Source: Vagococcus allomyrinae (GTDB lineage: Bacteria; Bacillota; Bacilli; Lactobacillales; Vagococcaceae). From it: a stretch of DNA of 64,000 nt. The stretch is taken from positions 27,507 to 91,506 of the forward strand of contig NZ_JAEEGA010000022.1 of the NCBI RefSeq assembly GCF_017829975.1, given 5' to 3'. The notes under the pieces are model-generated. The model was given only the letters and a program-made list of their open reading frames with translations, was not told the origin of the DNA and searched no databases. Positions within the stretch are counted from its first letter, which is position 1, and each line of letters starts with the position of its first letter. Below are positions 1 through 8,087 of the stretch, in pieces. The position numbers and the translations under genes were made by a program.

Positions 1-909
1 GATTCCAATAACTCCTTCATCTCCAAGTTGCCGATCTAAGAGAATTCGTGTACCAGGAGCGCTTGGATTGTTGGTGTTTTTGATAACCACTTCAATGCCA
101 GCTCGAAACGCAGGGATTAAGGCTTCGTCATGGAACACGCCAAAACCAGCATAACTTAATTCGCGCATTTCTCTAAAAGTTAATTCTTTAATTTTGTGTG
201 GGTGTTTAACTAAACCAGGATGAGCGGCATAAATCGCGTCGACATCCGTAAAGTTTTCGTAAAGATCAGCATGAGTGCCGGCAGCAATGATCGAACCGGT
301 AATATCAGACCCGCCACGTGAAAAGGTACAGATGTCACCATCCTTGGTATAACCAAAGAATCCAGGAATGACAAGAATTTCATCAGTATCGCGCAACTTG
401 AGGATCTGACTGTAAGAATTCGCTAAGATCAGGGCATTGCCAGGCTCATCGCTCACGATCATGCCAGCTTCTTGGGGATTCATATAGCGAGCATTGAGTC
501 CATTCTTTTTGAAATAAGTTGCCACTAGCTTGGCATTATTATCTTCACCACTTGCTTTGAAGCGATCCATTACGCGAGCGGCATCCTGACTCGATTCAGT
601 TTCTTCAGCTAACCCAAGGATTCCTTGACGAATATCCCCAATGATGGTTTCACCTAGTTCTAATTCATAAGCAATTGCTTCATAACGCTGAATAATGCGG
701 TCTTGAATTTCTTGATAATCAAGATTGGCTAAAAAAGCATCGGCATAATCAATCAGTAAATCGGTGACTTTTTCATCATCAGCGCTTCTTTTACCAGGAG
801 CGGAAACCACAATAATCTTTCTTTGAGCATCTGATTTTACAATGTTTAAAACTTTATTTAATTGTGTTGAAGAAGCAAGAGAGCTTCCTCCAAATTTTAC
901 AACTTTCAT
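1..909 (-). CDS. aspartate kinase, C-terminus cut by window edge (YclM/ThrD type)
   Basis: This is the first enzyme of the aspartate pathway: it phosphorylates aspartate towards threonine, lysine and methionine. Reading back from 909 gives 303 codons without a stop, beginning MKVVKFGGSS, the N-terminal nucleotide-binding motif of the amino-acid kinase fold. Further in are ASGEDNNAKL, FSRGGSDITGS, the NFTDVDAIY strand and REMRELSYAGF, all typical of monofunctional Firmicutes aspartokinases. The overall sequence resembles Bacillus YclM/ThrD. The C-terminal ACT regulatory domains lie beyond base 1. The start is preceded by an AGGGTG ribosome site. hom and thrB of the same pathway lie 23 kb away. 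The family is certain; the allosteric class is inference. Confidence 0.93.
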   Translation of the reverse strand, partial: MKVVKFGGSSLASSTQLNKVLNIVKSDAQRKIIVVSAPGKRSADDEKVTDLLIDYADAFLANLDYQEIQDRIIQRYEAIAYELELGETIIGDIRQGILGLAEETESSQDAARVMDRFKASGEDNNAKLVATYFKKNGLNARYMNPQEAGMIVSDEPGNALILANSYSQILKLRDTDEILVIPGFFGYTKDGDICTFSRGGSDITGSIIAAGTHADLYENFTDVDAIYAAHPGLVKHPHKIKELTFREMRELSYAGFGVFHDEALIPAFRAGIEVVIKNTNNPSAPGTRILLDRQLGDEGVIGI

Positions 910-959
910 AGTGTTCACCCTACCATTCATAAACTAGATTAATTAAATGTTTACTTATC

Positions 960-988
960 AGAATACCGAAGTGAGACAGTAAAATCAA
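960..988 (-). promoter_or_regulatory. sigma-A promoter of the aspartate kinase gene
   Basis: On the minus strand, TTGATT (988-983) and TATTCT (965-960) are separated by 17 bases. The expected transcript start leaves a leader of only about 45 bases before the ATG, so a lysine riboswitch does not fit between them. Confidence 0.6.
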
Positions 989-1650
989 CATAAAATGAGG
1001 TGGAAATGAGAAAAATTCTTATTTTTTACTCATTATTGGTTAAAAAGGGGCATTTATTCTAAAAAAAACAGCTGGATGATGACGTCTTTTAGCTAATTAA
1101 GAAATCACTACAAAAAGCATGCCGTTGATTAAAGGCTGACCTTCGTGCTAAAAATACCATAGCAACGATCCCTAAATCAGCCTCATTTAAGCCAATCAGA
1201 CAACAAAAAAAATAGCTGTGACTTTCTTCGAATTTCCTTCAGTAAGAATGTTATAATAAATTTAACTGATTTTAAACTAGCATTTCTCTTGATTTAGTTG
1301 TATAATTTTTTAGGGAAAAGCCTTTTTTGAGGAGGGCTTTTTATTTATATTGTGGGAGTATGAAGTCGGGGAGCCATCTGAATGTCGCGTTTTTACGAGG
1401 AAATTAAGAGGAGAGGCTCATTTAAAAAAAGCCAATTTATTAATCTTTGTAGGCTTTTGTCATTTAACTAGTGAACGAAATCATTTCCTATGTTATAATT
1501 TAGGGTAGATGCAAAAAATGTTAATAAACTTAAAATTAAACTTAAAATGACTTACTTGTAGTTTTTAAGAGTAACAAAAATGGTATACTTGCCTTTGGCA
1601 TTAAAACTATAAGTAATCTTGATAATTGATAGAAAAACGGAGGAAATTTC
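989..1650. other. intergenic region between divergent aspartate kinase and ezrA
   Basis: I see no credible gene in these 660 AT-rich bases. A weak hairpin (AAAAGCC and GGCTTTT arms) with a T-rich tail lies near 1315-1350 and resembles a small terminator or attenuator. TATAAT boxes occur at about 1252, 1301 and 1494, and TATACT at about 1584. None has a convincing -35 at the right spacing, so the ezrA start site cannot be fixed by eye. Confidence 0.4.
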
Positions 1651-3381
1651 ATGAAATCAAATATATGGATTTGGGTATTATGTGCGGTCATTGCCGTTGC
1701 AGCGTTACTATACCTGGTCGCTTTTTTAATGAAAAGAAAAAATGAAGAACGTTTGGATGAGTTAGAAAAGCGGAAGATCGATTTGTTTGATTTGCCTGTT
1801 ATAGAAGAAGTCGAAGAAGTTAAAAAGATGCACTTGGTAGGTCAAAGTCAAAACACCTTCAGAGAATGGAATCAACGTTGGACAGATATTTCCACGGCCT
1901 CTTTTGCTGAATTAGAAAGTCGGATTTTTGAAGTTGAAAACCTTAATGAAACCTTTAGATTTATGAAAGTTAAAGGTGCCATCGAAGAAGCCTATGATAC
2001 GATGGATGAGATGGAAGAACAAGTCGAAGCCATTCGCCTGGGGTTGAAGGAGTTGCGCGAAAGTGAAGAACGTAATTCACTGGCTGTTCAGCAAGCCTTA
2101 GACAAATATGAAGAAATCAGTGCTTTATCCAAAGAAGAAACGAAAAAATATGGACCGGCGATTGGTGAAATTCAAAAGCAAGTCCAGGCGATTGAAAATG
2201 AATTTACTCAGTTTGTTGCCTTAAACACCGCAGGCGATCCGATGGAAGCTGGTTCAGTTTTAGAACAAGCGGAAGCTCACACCTATGAATTAGAGGCAGT
2301 GATGGAATTAATTCCGCCACTATATGAAGAACTTGACAAAGTCTTTCCTAACCAAATGAAAGAAATTATTAATGGTCACAAGAAACTAGTCAAACAAAAT
2401 TTTAAATTTCCAGATGATGAAATCAAGAAAAATATTGTGAAAGTCAATTCACGCATTAAGAAAACCATGGCCTATTTAGAAAAATGTGAAGTGCAAGTGG
2501 TAGCTGAAAACAATGTAGAAATATCAGAACGTATTGATCAACTTTACGAAGTGATGGAAACGGAAATCAAAGCTCAAACCTATGTTAAGGCTAACATGAA
2601 AACTGTTCGTGAGTTCATCGGACACGCTTTACGAAATAACCGCCAGCTATTAATTGAATTAGATCATATCTCTCAAAGTTATGCCCTAAATCATAACGAA
2701 TTAGGCCGTTCTCGTGGTTTCCAAACACAGTTGGAAGAATTGACAAAACAGTTTACGGCTATTGAAGAACAGTTAAAAAATCACGAGGCTGTATACAGCG
2801 AAGTGGAAAGTCGTCTGAAAGATGCTTACTCTTTATTAGATGAAATTGAAAATCAACAAATCGAAATTAACACCTCCTTACAGTCACTTCGTAAGGGTGA
2901 AAAATTGGCTCAAAAGAAAATTGATGAATTTGAATTTAGTTTACGAAACATGAAACGTTATGTTGATAAGCAGCGATTGCCTGGAGTGCCCAAAGAGTAT
3001 TTGGAATTTTTCTATGTGGCAACGGATCGCATCGAAGAGTTAAGCAAGGAATTGAATAAGATTCGCATTGATATGGAACAAATCAATCGTTTGGTTGAGT
3101 ACTGTGAAAAGGACATTGAGGTCCTTGAAGAAAAAACCAATGAATTAGTTGACAGTGCGGCTTTGACGGAGCAAATGTTGCAGTATTCCAATCGCTATCG
3201 TCACAGTCATGGCGGCATTAGTCAAGCGATTGATAAGAGTTTAGAGTTGTTTAATGTTGAGTATCGTTATCAAGATGCTTTGGATGAAATCGGTGCTGCC
3301 TTGGAAAGAACTGAACCAGGAGCCTTTAAACGAATAGAGTCCTTTTATTTTAACAACAAAGAAAGTATCACTCAGTTTTAA
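1651..3381 (+). CDS. ezrA: septation ring formation regulator EzrA
   Basis: EzrA is a membrane-anchored regulator of FtsZ ring assembly in Firmicutes. The 576-residue protein has one N-terminal membrane segment (about residues 4-27) followed by a charged KRKNEER stretch. The rest is long, Glu/Lys-rich and predicted helical or coiled coil, matching the family's spectrin-like repeats and usual length of about 570. An AGGAAAT-type ribosome site precedes the ATG. It stands alone, with its own terminator before the cysteine desulfurase gene. The ezrA-nifS-thiI order is common in Lactobacillales. Confidence 0.95.
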   Translation: MKSNIWIWVLCAVIAVAALLYLVAFLMKRKNEERLDELEKRKIDLFDLPVIEEVEEVKKMHLVGQSQNTFREWNQRWTDISTASFAELESRIFEVENLNETFRFMKVKGAIEEAYDTMDEMEEQVEAIRLGLKELRESEERNSLAVQQALDKYEEISALSKEETKKYGPAIGEIQKQVQAIENEFTQFVALNTAGDPMEAGSVLEQAEAHTYELEAVMELIPPLYEELDKVFPNQMKEIINGHKKLVKQNFKFPDDEIKKNIVKVNSRIKKTMAYLEKCEVQVVAENNVEISERIDQLYEVMETEIKAQTYVKANMKTVREFIGHALRNNRQLLIELDHISQSYALNHNELGRSRGFQTQLEELTKQFTAIEEQLKNHEAVYSEVESRLKDAYSLLDEIENQQIEINTSLQSLRKGEKLAQKKIDEFEFSLRNMKRYVDKQRLPGVPKEYLEFFYVATDRIEELSKELNKIRIDMEQINRLVEYCEKDIEVLEEKTNELVDSAALTEQMLQYSNRYRHSHGGISQAIDKSLELFNVEYRYQDALDEIGAALERTEPGAFKRIESFYFNNKESITQF

Positions 3382-3386
3382 TTAAC

Positions 3387-3430
3387 CAAACTGTTTCTCT
3401 TGGAGGTCTTCAAAGAGAAACAGTTTTTTT
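3387..3430 (+). terminator. intrinsic terminator of ezrA
   Basis: A long hairpin with arms AACTGTTTCTCTT and AAGAGAAACAGTT is followed by a run of T, starting a few bases after the ezrA stop. Confidence 0.9.
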
Positions 3431-3488
3431 GTCTGCTTTACGAGTAATTTTATGGCAAGTGAGACTTTTGCTATATAAGCAACAGCGA

Positions 3489-3517
3489 TTGTATTTTTTG
3501 CCAATAAAGTCTATAAT
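3489..3517 (+). promoter_or_regulatory. sigma-A promoter of the cysteine desulfurase-thiI operon
   Basis: TTGTAT (3489-3494) and TATAAT (3512-3517) are spaced by 17 bases, about 88 bases upstream of the desulfurase ATG. Confidence 0.7.
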
Positions 3518-3604
3518 GAATAAGGATTTTACGTGAGTCAGATGCGATACTGACCCAATTAATTGGGCCAAACATAGAACTCATTTTAAAGAAAGGAGCA
3601 GCAC

Positions 3605-4753
3605 ATGATCTATTTTGATAATAGCGCAACGACGAAAATTCATCCCAGCGTTTTAGATACCTATGTAAAGACGAGTCAGCGAATTTTAGGTAACCCTTCG
3701 AGTCTGCATCAGTTAGGCAGTCAGGCGACACGCTTATTGGATCAATCTCGCAAGCAATTAGCGGCATTATTGGAGGTTTTTCCAGAGGAAATCTATTTTA
3801 CAAGTGGTGGAACTGAAGGCGATAATTGGGTTGTAAAAGGAACCGCAATCGAGAAACATGGTTTTGGTAATCATCTTATTATTTCAGATATTGAACATTC
3901 AGCTGTCTCAAAGGCTGCGCAACAATTAGCCCAGTTTGGTTTTGAGATTTCTAAAGCTCCAGTTGATAAACGAGGGATTTTAGATGTAGCTGCCCTAGCG
4001 AAGCTTATTCGTCCTGAAACAATTTTAGTGTCAGTCATGGCAGTTAATAATGAAGTCGGCAGTGTCCAGCCGATTGAGGCTATTAGCAAAATTTTGGAGG
4101 CTTATCCGACGATTCACTTCCATGTGGATGCTGTCCAGGCTTTAGGAAAAGTTTCCAAAGATCGTTGGCTAACACCACGAGTTGATTTTGCGACCTTCTC
4201 AGCTCATAAATTTCATGGGCCTAAAGGGACAGGCTTTATTTTTAGCCGCAAAGGAAGGATTATTGCGCCTTTGTTAAACGGTGGTGGTCAAGAACACAAT
4301 CATCGCAGTGGAACGGAGAATGTGGCGGGGATTGTTGCAATGTCTCGAGCAGCCCGTTTGCACTTAGAGGATCAGGAGTTAAAAAATAATCGAGAAGCCA
4401 ATATCAAAGACTACTTGCTTGATTCATTAAAAAAATACGATAAAGTCAGTATTTTTTCAGAAAATACTGAGAACTTTGCCCCTCATATTCTCTGCTTTGG
4501 GATTAAAGGTGTCAAAGGAGAAGTGTTAGTTCATGCCTTTGAGCAAAAGGACATTATCATCTCAACAACCAGTGCTTGTTCAAGTCGCAGTAAAGTGGCG
4601 GGAAGCACACTTCATGCAATGGGAGTTCACGACAGTCTGGCCACAACTGCCATTCGTCTAAGTCTGGAAGCCAACTCTACAATGGTGGAAGCTGAACAAT
4701 TTATGATTGTGTTCAACCAGCTGTATAAACAATTTTCAAAAATTAATGATTAA
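3605..4753 (+). CDS. cysteine desulfurase (NifS/IscS family), probable ThiI sulfur donor
   Basis: This PLP enzyme takes sulfur from cysteine and passes it as a persulfide to an acceptor. The 382-residue protein shows YFDNSATT at the N-terminus, TSGGTEGDN near 66, HVDAVQALGK near 173, and the PLP lysine K202 in SAHKFHGPKGTG. The catalytic Cys325 sits in TSACSSR. An AAAGGAG site precedes the ATG. thiI follows 36 bases later without a terminator, so the likely job is feeding ThiI for 4-thiouridine in tRNA, like Bacillus NifZ. That partnership is inferred from context. No iron-sulfur assembly genes are adjacent. Confidence 0.93.
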   Translation: MIYFDNSATTKIHPSVLDTYVKTSQRILGNPSSLHQLGSQATRLLDQSRKQLAALLEVFPEEIYFTSGGTEGDNWVVKGTAIEKHGFGNHLIISDIEHSAVSKAAQQLAQFGFEISKAPVDKRGILDVAALAKLIRPETILVSVMAVNNEVGSVQPIEAISKILEAYPTIHFHVDAVQALGKVSKDRWLTPRVDFATFSAHKFHGPKGTGFIFSRKGRIIAPLLNGGGQEHNHRSGTENVAGIVAMSRAARLHLEDQELKNNREANIKDYLLDSLKKYDKVSIFSENTENFAPHILCFGIKGVKGEVLVHAFEQKDIIISTTSACSSRSKVAGSTLHAMGVHDSLATTAIRLSLEANSTMVEAEQFMIVFNQLYKQFSKIND

Positions 4754-4789
4754 TCAACTATCAAGTGTGACAAATAGAAAGGAAATATC

Positions 4790-6007
4790 ATGGAATATAC
4801 AGAAATTATGGTCCGCTATGGAGAACTTTCAACAAAAGGTAAAAATAAGCGGGTTTTTATCAGCATCCTAGCAAGTAATGTAAAAAGTGCTTTAAATCAG
4901 TATCCCAAAGTCAAAGTTCATGCGAATCGCGATCGGATGCACTTGTTGTTGAATGGTGAAGATAGTACGGGTGTGATGAAGGCTTTAAAACCTATTTTTG
5001 GGATTCAAAATGTGTCCCCCTCTATTAAAATCCCAAAGACGACAGACGCTATTTATCAAACTGCGGTGGCAATGATGACAGAAGTTTACCAGGAAGGACA
5101 AAGCTTTAAAGTTAATACAAAGCGTTCAGATAAGATGTTTGAATTGGATACTAATGAACTAAATCGGGAAGTGGGGCATCAGGTCATTCAAGCGATTCCT
5201 AGTATTGGGGTGGATATGAAAAATCCGGATATAACCTTGCGAGTCGAAATTCGACCAGACGGAGCCTTTCTTTCTTGTGAAACAATCAAAGGTGCTGGCG
5301 GATTGCCTGTTGGATCAAGTGGTCGTGGCATGTTGATGCTTTCAGGAGGCATCGATTCTCCAGTTGCCGGCTACTTAGGAATGAAACGTGGCGTAAAAAT
5401 AGAAGCTGTTCATTTTCATAGCCCACCTTATACCAGTGTTCATGCCTTAAATAAAGCAAAAGACTTAACCGTCAAATTGGTTCCTTATGTTGGCAGTATC
5501 CAATTTATTGAAGTGCCGTTTACTGAGATTCAGGAAGAGATAAAAAAACAGGTTGATGAGGGCTATTTAATGACAGTCACGCGTCGTTTTATGATGCGAA
5601 TTACTGATCGAATTCGTGAAAAGCGCAAAGGGTTGGCCATTATCAATGGTGAATCACTTGGTCAAGTCGCTTCTCAGACCTTACACAGCATGATAGCCAT
5701 CAATGAGGTGACAACAACGCCGATTATTAGACCAGTCGTGGCAATGGATAAGAGTGAGATTATTGAAATTGCTGAGAAGATTGACACCTTTGACTTAGCG
5801 ATTCAACCTTTTGAGGATTGCTGCACCATCTTTGCCCCGCCGAAACCTAAAACAAAGCCCCGTTTAGATCGAACGCTGGATTTTGAAAATAAAATGGATG
5901 TTGAAGGGTTAATTGAGCGGGCGGTTGCTGGCATAAAGATCAGCGAAATACAATCTGGTCAACAATACTTAGCCGGTGATGCTGAGGAATTTGATGACCT
6001 ACTTTAA
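4790..6007 (+). CDS. thiI: tRNA 4-thiouridine synthase ThiI
   Basis: ThiI adenylates U8 of tRNA and inserts sulfur to make 4-thiouridine; it can also act in thiazole synthesis. At 405 residues it is the short Gram-positive form: an N-terminal ferredoxin-like and THUMP region (roughly 1-165), then a PP-loop ATPase domain with SGGIDSP at 185-191. There is no C-terminal rhodanese domain as in E. coli, so sulfur must come from a partner, fitting the desulfurase directly upstream. A terminator directly follows. An AAAGGAAA ribosome site precedes the ATG. Confidence 0.95.
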   Translation: MEYTEIMVRYGELSTKGKNKRVFISILASNVKSALNQYPKVKVHANRDRMHLLLNGEDSTGVMKALKPIFGIQNVSPSIKIPKTTDAIYQTAVAMMTEVYQEGQSFKVNTKRSDKMFELDTNELNREVGHQVIQAIPSIGVDMKNPDITLRVEIRPDGAFLSCETIKGAGGLPVGSSGRGMLMLSGGIDSPVAGYLGMKRGVKIEAVHFHSPPYTSVHALNKAKDLTVKLVPYVGSIQFIEVPFTEIQEEIKKQVDEGYLMTVTRRFMMRITDRIREKRKGLAIINGESLGQVASQTLHSMIAINEVTTTPIIRPVVAMDKSEIIEIAEKIDTFDLAIQPFEDCCTIFAPPKPKTKPRLDRTLDFENKMDVEGLIERAVAGIKISEIQSGQQYLAGDAEEFDDLL

Positions 6008-6012
6008 TAGGC

Positions 6013-6047
6013 AAGTGAACAGCGCTTTTAGGCTGTTCACTTTTTTT
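6013..6047 (+). terminator. terminator after thiI
   Basis: A perfect hairpin with arms AAGTGAACAGC and GCTGTTCACTT is followed by seven T, just after the thiI stop. Confidence 0.9.
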
Positions 6048-6287
6048 GACAAACAGATGAGGAAAAGACACCCTGTTATAAGACGCAAAAGTCGCTAAAA
6101 CTAATCTTTTAGTCGTTATTCTTTTTGAGTGGTTGTGGTAGATGCAGGTCGATAAAGGTTGAAACAAAAGGTGTTTCAAACGAATAGGCAATCATAGCAC
6201 AATGCTTATATGTTATTTTTATGGCCGTTCAGCCCCAGCAGCATGTTTACTTATTCAACTTATTTAGTCGTTATTTTCACAAAGTTA
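6048..6287. other. non-coding stretch before rex with a 13-base direct repeat
   Basis: No gene is visible here. The 13-mer TTTAGTCGTTATT occurs at 6108-6120 and again at 6263-6275, the second copy ending 12 bases before the rex -35 box. A TTTTCACAAAG string follows it (6273-6283) and resembles one half of a Rex operator. Neither is enough for a firm operator call. Confidence 0.35.
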
Positions 6288-6316
6288 TTGTAATGAGCCA
6301 CGGTCAATGGTACACT
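6288..6316 (+). promoter_or_regulatory. sigma-A promoter of rex
   Basis: TTGTAA (6288-6293) and TACACT (6311-6316) are spaced by exactly 17 bases, about 35 bases before the rex ATG. Confidence 0.65.
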
Positions 6317-6351
6317 TAGAGTGTGAATGTTTTAACAAGAGGTGAGAAAAA

Positions 6352-7020
6352 ATGAAAAAAGAAGAAGAATGTAAGATACCAAATGCTACAGCTAAACGGA
6401 TACCCTTGTACTATCGCTACCTAAAAATATTGGAAGAATCTAATGTGGAGCGGATTAAGTCAAAAGAATTTAGTCAATTAATTCAAGTACCATCGGCGAC
6501 AATTCGGCGTGATTTTTCCCATTTTGGTGAGCTTGGTAGAAGCGGCTATGGCTATGATGTTAGCTACTTAATTCAAGTGTTTAGCCATATCTTAAACACG
6601 CAGGTAGAAAAGCGTATTGCTTTAATTGGTGTCGGAAACCTAGGAAGAGCATTAATTAAAAATAACTTCCGCAGAAACGAATATTTAAACATTGTCAGTG
6701 CCTTTGATAGTGATCCAAGTTTGGTAGGAACAAAAATTAATAACATCACAATCCGCCATATGGATGACTTAGCAGAGGTTGTCAAAAAAGAGGGTGTCAT
6801 GACAGCTATTTCAACTGTTCCAAGTAAACATTCTCAAGGAGCAGTCGATTCGATTGTCACCTCAGGTATCACTGCTATTCTTAACTTTGCTCCTGGCCGT
6901 GTGAAAGTACCGGACAATGTCAAGATTCAGTATATTGATTTGACAACTGAACTCCAGACGTTGATCTATTTTGATGAAAACTTTACGTCGAATCATCAGT
7001 TCAATTTTGCCAATCAATAA
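6352..7020 (+). CDS. rex: redox-sensing transcriptional repressor Rex
   Basis: Rex represses fermentation and respiration genes and leaves DNA when the NADH/NAD ratio rises. The 222-residue protein has an N-terminal winged helix (about 10-80) with the family motif around VPSATIRRDFSHFG and RSGYGYDV. It then has a Rossmann domain with GVGNLGRAL starting at G93 and a C-terminal swapped helix. An AAGAGGTGAGAA ribosome site precedes the ATG. The next gene, tpx, has its own promoter directly after the rex stop. No obvious Rex target such as an alcohol dehydrogenase lies in the window. Confidence 0.95.
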   Translation: MKKEEECKIPNATAKRIPLYYRYLKILEESNVERIKSKEFSQLIQVPSATIRRDFSHFGELGRSGYGYDVSYLIQVFSHILNTQVEKRIALIGVGNLGRALIKNNFRRNEYLNIVSAFDSDPSLVGTKINNITIRHMDDLAEVVKKEGVMTAISTVPSKHSQGAVDSIVTSGITAILNFAPGRVKVPDNVKIQYIDLTTELQTLIYFDENFTSNHQFNFANQ

Positions 7021-7029
7021 GCATGACTT

Positions 7030-7058
7030 TTGTTTTTAGTGAAAATATCTCGTATACT
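7030..7058 (+). promoter_or_regulatory. sigma-A promoter of tpx
   Basis: TTGTTT (7030-7035) and TATACT (7053-7058) are separated by 17 bases. It begins ten bases after the rex stop and lies inside the longest possible tpx reading frame, so tpx must start downstream at 7095. Confidence 0.75.
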
Positions 7059-7094
7059 AAAAGTATCAAAAATATGAGAGGGGTTATCAGTATC

Positions 7095-7586
7095 ATGAAA
7101 GTAACATTGAAGGGCAAACCATTAGAATTAGCAGGTGACCAACCTAAAGTAGGAGCAAAGGCGCCTGATTTTTCTTTAGTGAATTTAAACAAGCAAATCA
7201 TTCAACTGTCAGATCTTTCAGATAAACCCGTTATTATCAGCGTGGTGCCAAACATCAACACCAGTGTCTGCCAATTGCAAACCAAACGGTTTAATCAAGA
7301 AGCGGCTCAAATTGACGGTGTCCACTTTTTAACGATTTCTAACAATACCAAAGAAGAACAAGAATCTTGGTGTGCTGCTGAAGGGGTCGATATGGAAATG
7401 TTGCATGACACAGAGTTGAAATTTGGCAAGCTTTACGGTTTGTATATGCCAGAAGTTGAGTTGTTAGCTCGTGCTATTTTTGTTATCGATAAAAAGATGA
7501 ACATCGTATACGAAGAGATTGTTCCTGAAATTGCAACTGAACCAAACTATGAGGAAGCTCTAGCAGCTGTTAAGGCGTTAAATTAA
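7095..7586 (+). CDS. tpx: thiol peroxidase Tpx (atypical 2-Cys peroxiredoxin)
   Basis: Tpx reduces hydrogen and alkyl peroxides using thioredoxin. The 163-residue protein has the peroxidatic Cys59 in NTSVCQLQTKRFN and the resolving Cys93 in ESWCAAEG, the spacing expected of the family. The reading frame is open upstream to 7023. I chose the ATG at 7095 because a promoter lies inside that extension and a GAGAGGGG ribosome site precedes the ATG. The segment before the active cysteine reads PNINTSVC rather than the usual PSIDTxVC. Adjacent rex fits a redox-defence setting. Confidence 0.92.
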   Translation: MKVTLKGKPLELAGDQPKVGAKAPDFSLVNLNKQIIQLSDLSDKPVIISVVPNINTSVCQLQTKRFNQEAAQIDGVHFLTISNNTKEEQESWCAAEGVDMEMLHDTELKFGKLYGLYMPEVELLARAIFVIDKKMNIVYEEIVPEIATEPNYEEALAAVKALN

Positions 7587-7593
7587 AACCATG

Positions 7594-7695
7594 GATCTTT
7601 CACTTCCTTAAAAGGCGAGTGGAAGATTTTTTTCCGTTTTGTTATGTATGAGACCCCTTTAATTTTGAAGATTTTTGATTAAAAAAGGGGCTTTT
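7594..7695 (+). terminator. terminator region after tpx, two hairpins
   Basis: The first hairpin (7594-7633) has arms ATCTTTCACT and AGTGGAAGAT with one wobble, followed by seven T. A second hairpin with CCCCTTTAAT and ATTAAAAAAGGGG arms and a short T tail lies near 7652-7695, just before the valS promoter. Confidence 0.75.
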
Positions 7696-7706
7696 GAGAA
7701 GAATGT

Positions 7707-7735
7707 TTGACGTTCAGTTGGTTTCCATGTAAAAT
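7707..7735 (+). promoter_or_regulatory. sigma-A promoter of the valS leader
   Basis: TTGACG (7707-7712) and TAAAAT (7730-7735) are spaced by 17 bases. Transcription would begin near 7742 and run through the T-box leader. Confidence 0.75.
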
Positions 7736-7741
7736 ATGGTC

Positions 7742-7983
7742 AGGACGTCGAACAAGAGAAGTAGCATTTGAAACAGTATTAGAAAGAAAACCCTTAGGCT
7801 GAAAGGTTTTTACTCGGAAGAATGTGAAGGTAGCTTGTGAGTTGATCAGCTGAACTTAACGTAAGTTGATCCGAGTCGTGATCGTTATCTCACGCTAGAG
7901 ATGTAGCTGTCAGGCTATAAATTAGGTGGTACCGCGTATCAATTACGCCCTAAAACACGAAGGTGTTTTGGGGCTTTTTTTGG
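7742..7983 (+). promoter_or_regulatory. T-box leader controlling valS
   Basis: T-box RNAs bind uncharged tRNA and prevent a terminator from forming. This leader has the GAGAAGTAG start of stem I, the conserved T-box AGGTGGTACCGCG at 7924-7936, and a terminator with arms GCCCTAAAACAC (7947-7958) and GTGTTTTGGGGC (7963-7974) followed by seven T. A GTC triplet at 7875-7877 lies about 49 bases before the T-box, much as the GGC of the glyQS leader does, so it is a candidate valine specifier codon. That assignment is inference. Confidence 0.93.
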
Positions 7984-8087
7984 TTTTTTGAGTGTTACCT
8001 GCCAGGTAACGCCCTTAGCCTAATTGATTTCCAGTGGGATATGTGATGGATGACTAAGACATAAGATAAGACGAAAGAGGGATGAAA

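Noticed and set aside
910..1300. Lysine riboswitch upstream of the aspartate kinase gene
   Set aside because: The best promoter lies only about 50 bases before the start, leaving no room for the riboswitch, and no lysine-box motifs are seen.
3471..3767. 98-codon minus-strand frame over the desulfurase promoter
   Set aside because: It overlaps the start of a clear gene and its promoter on the other strand and has no ribosome site.
6273..6283. Rex operator before rex
   Set aside because: TTTTCACAAAG is just one half-site; the inverted partner is absent.
7023..7094. N-terminal extension of Tpx
   Set aside because: The extension contains the gene's own promoter with 17-base spacing, and the protein from 7095 already has the full family length.
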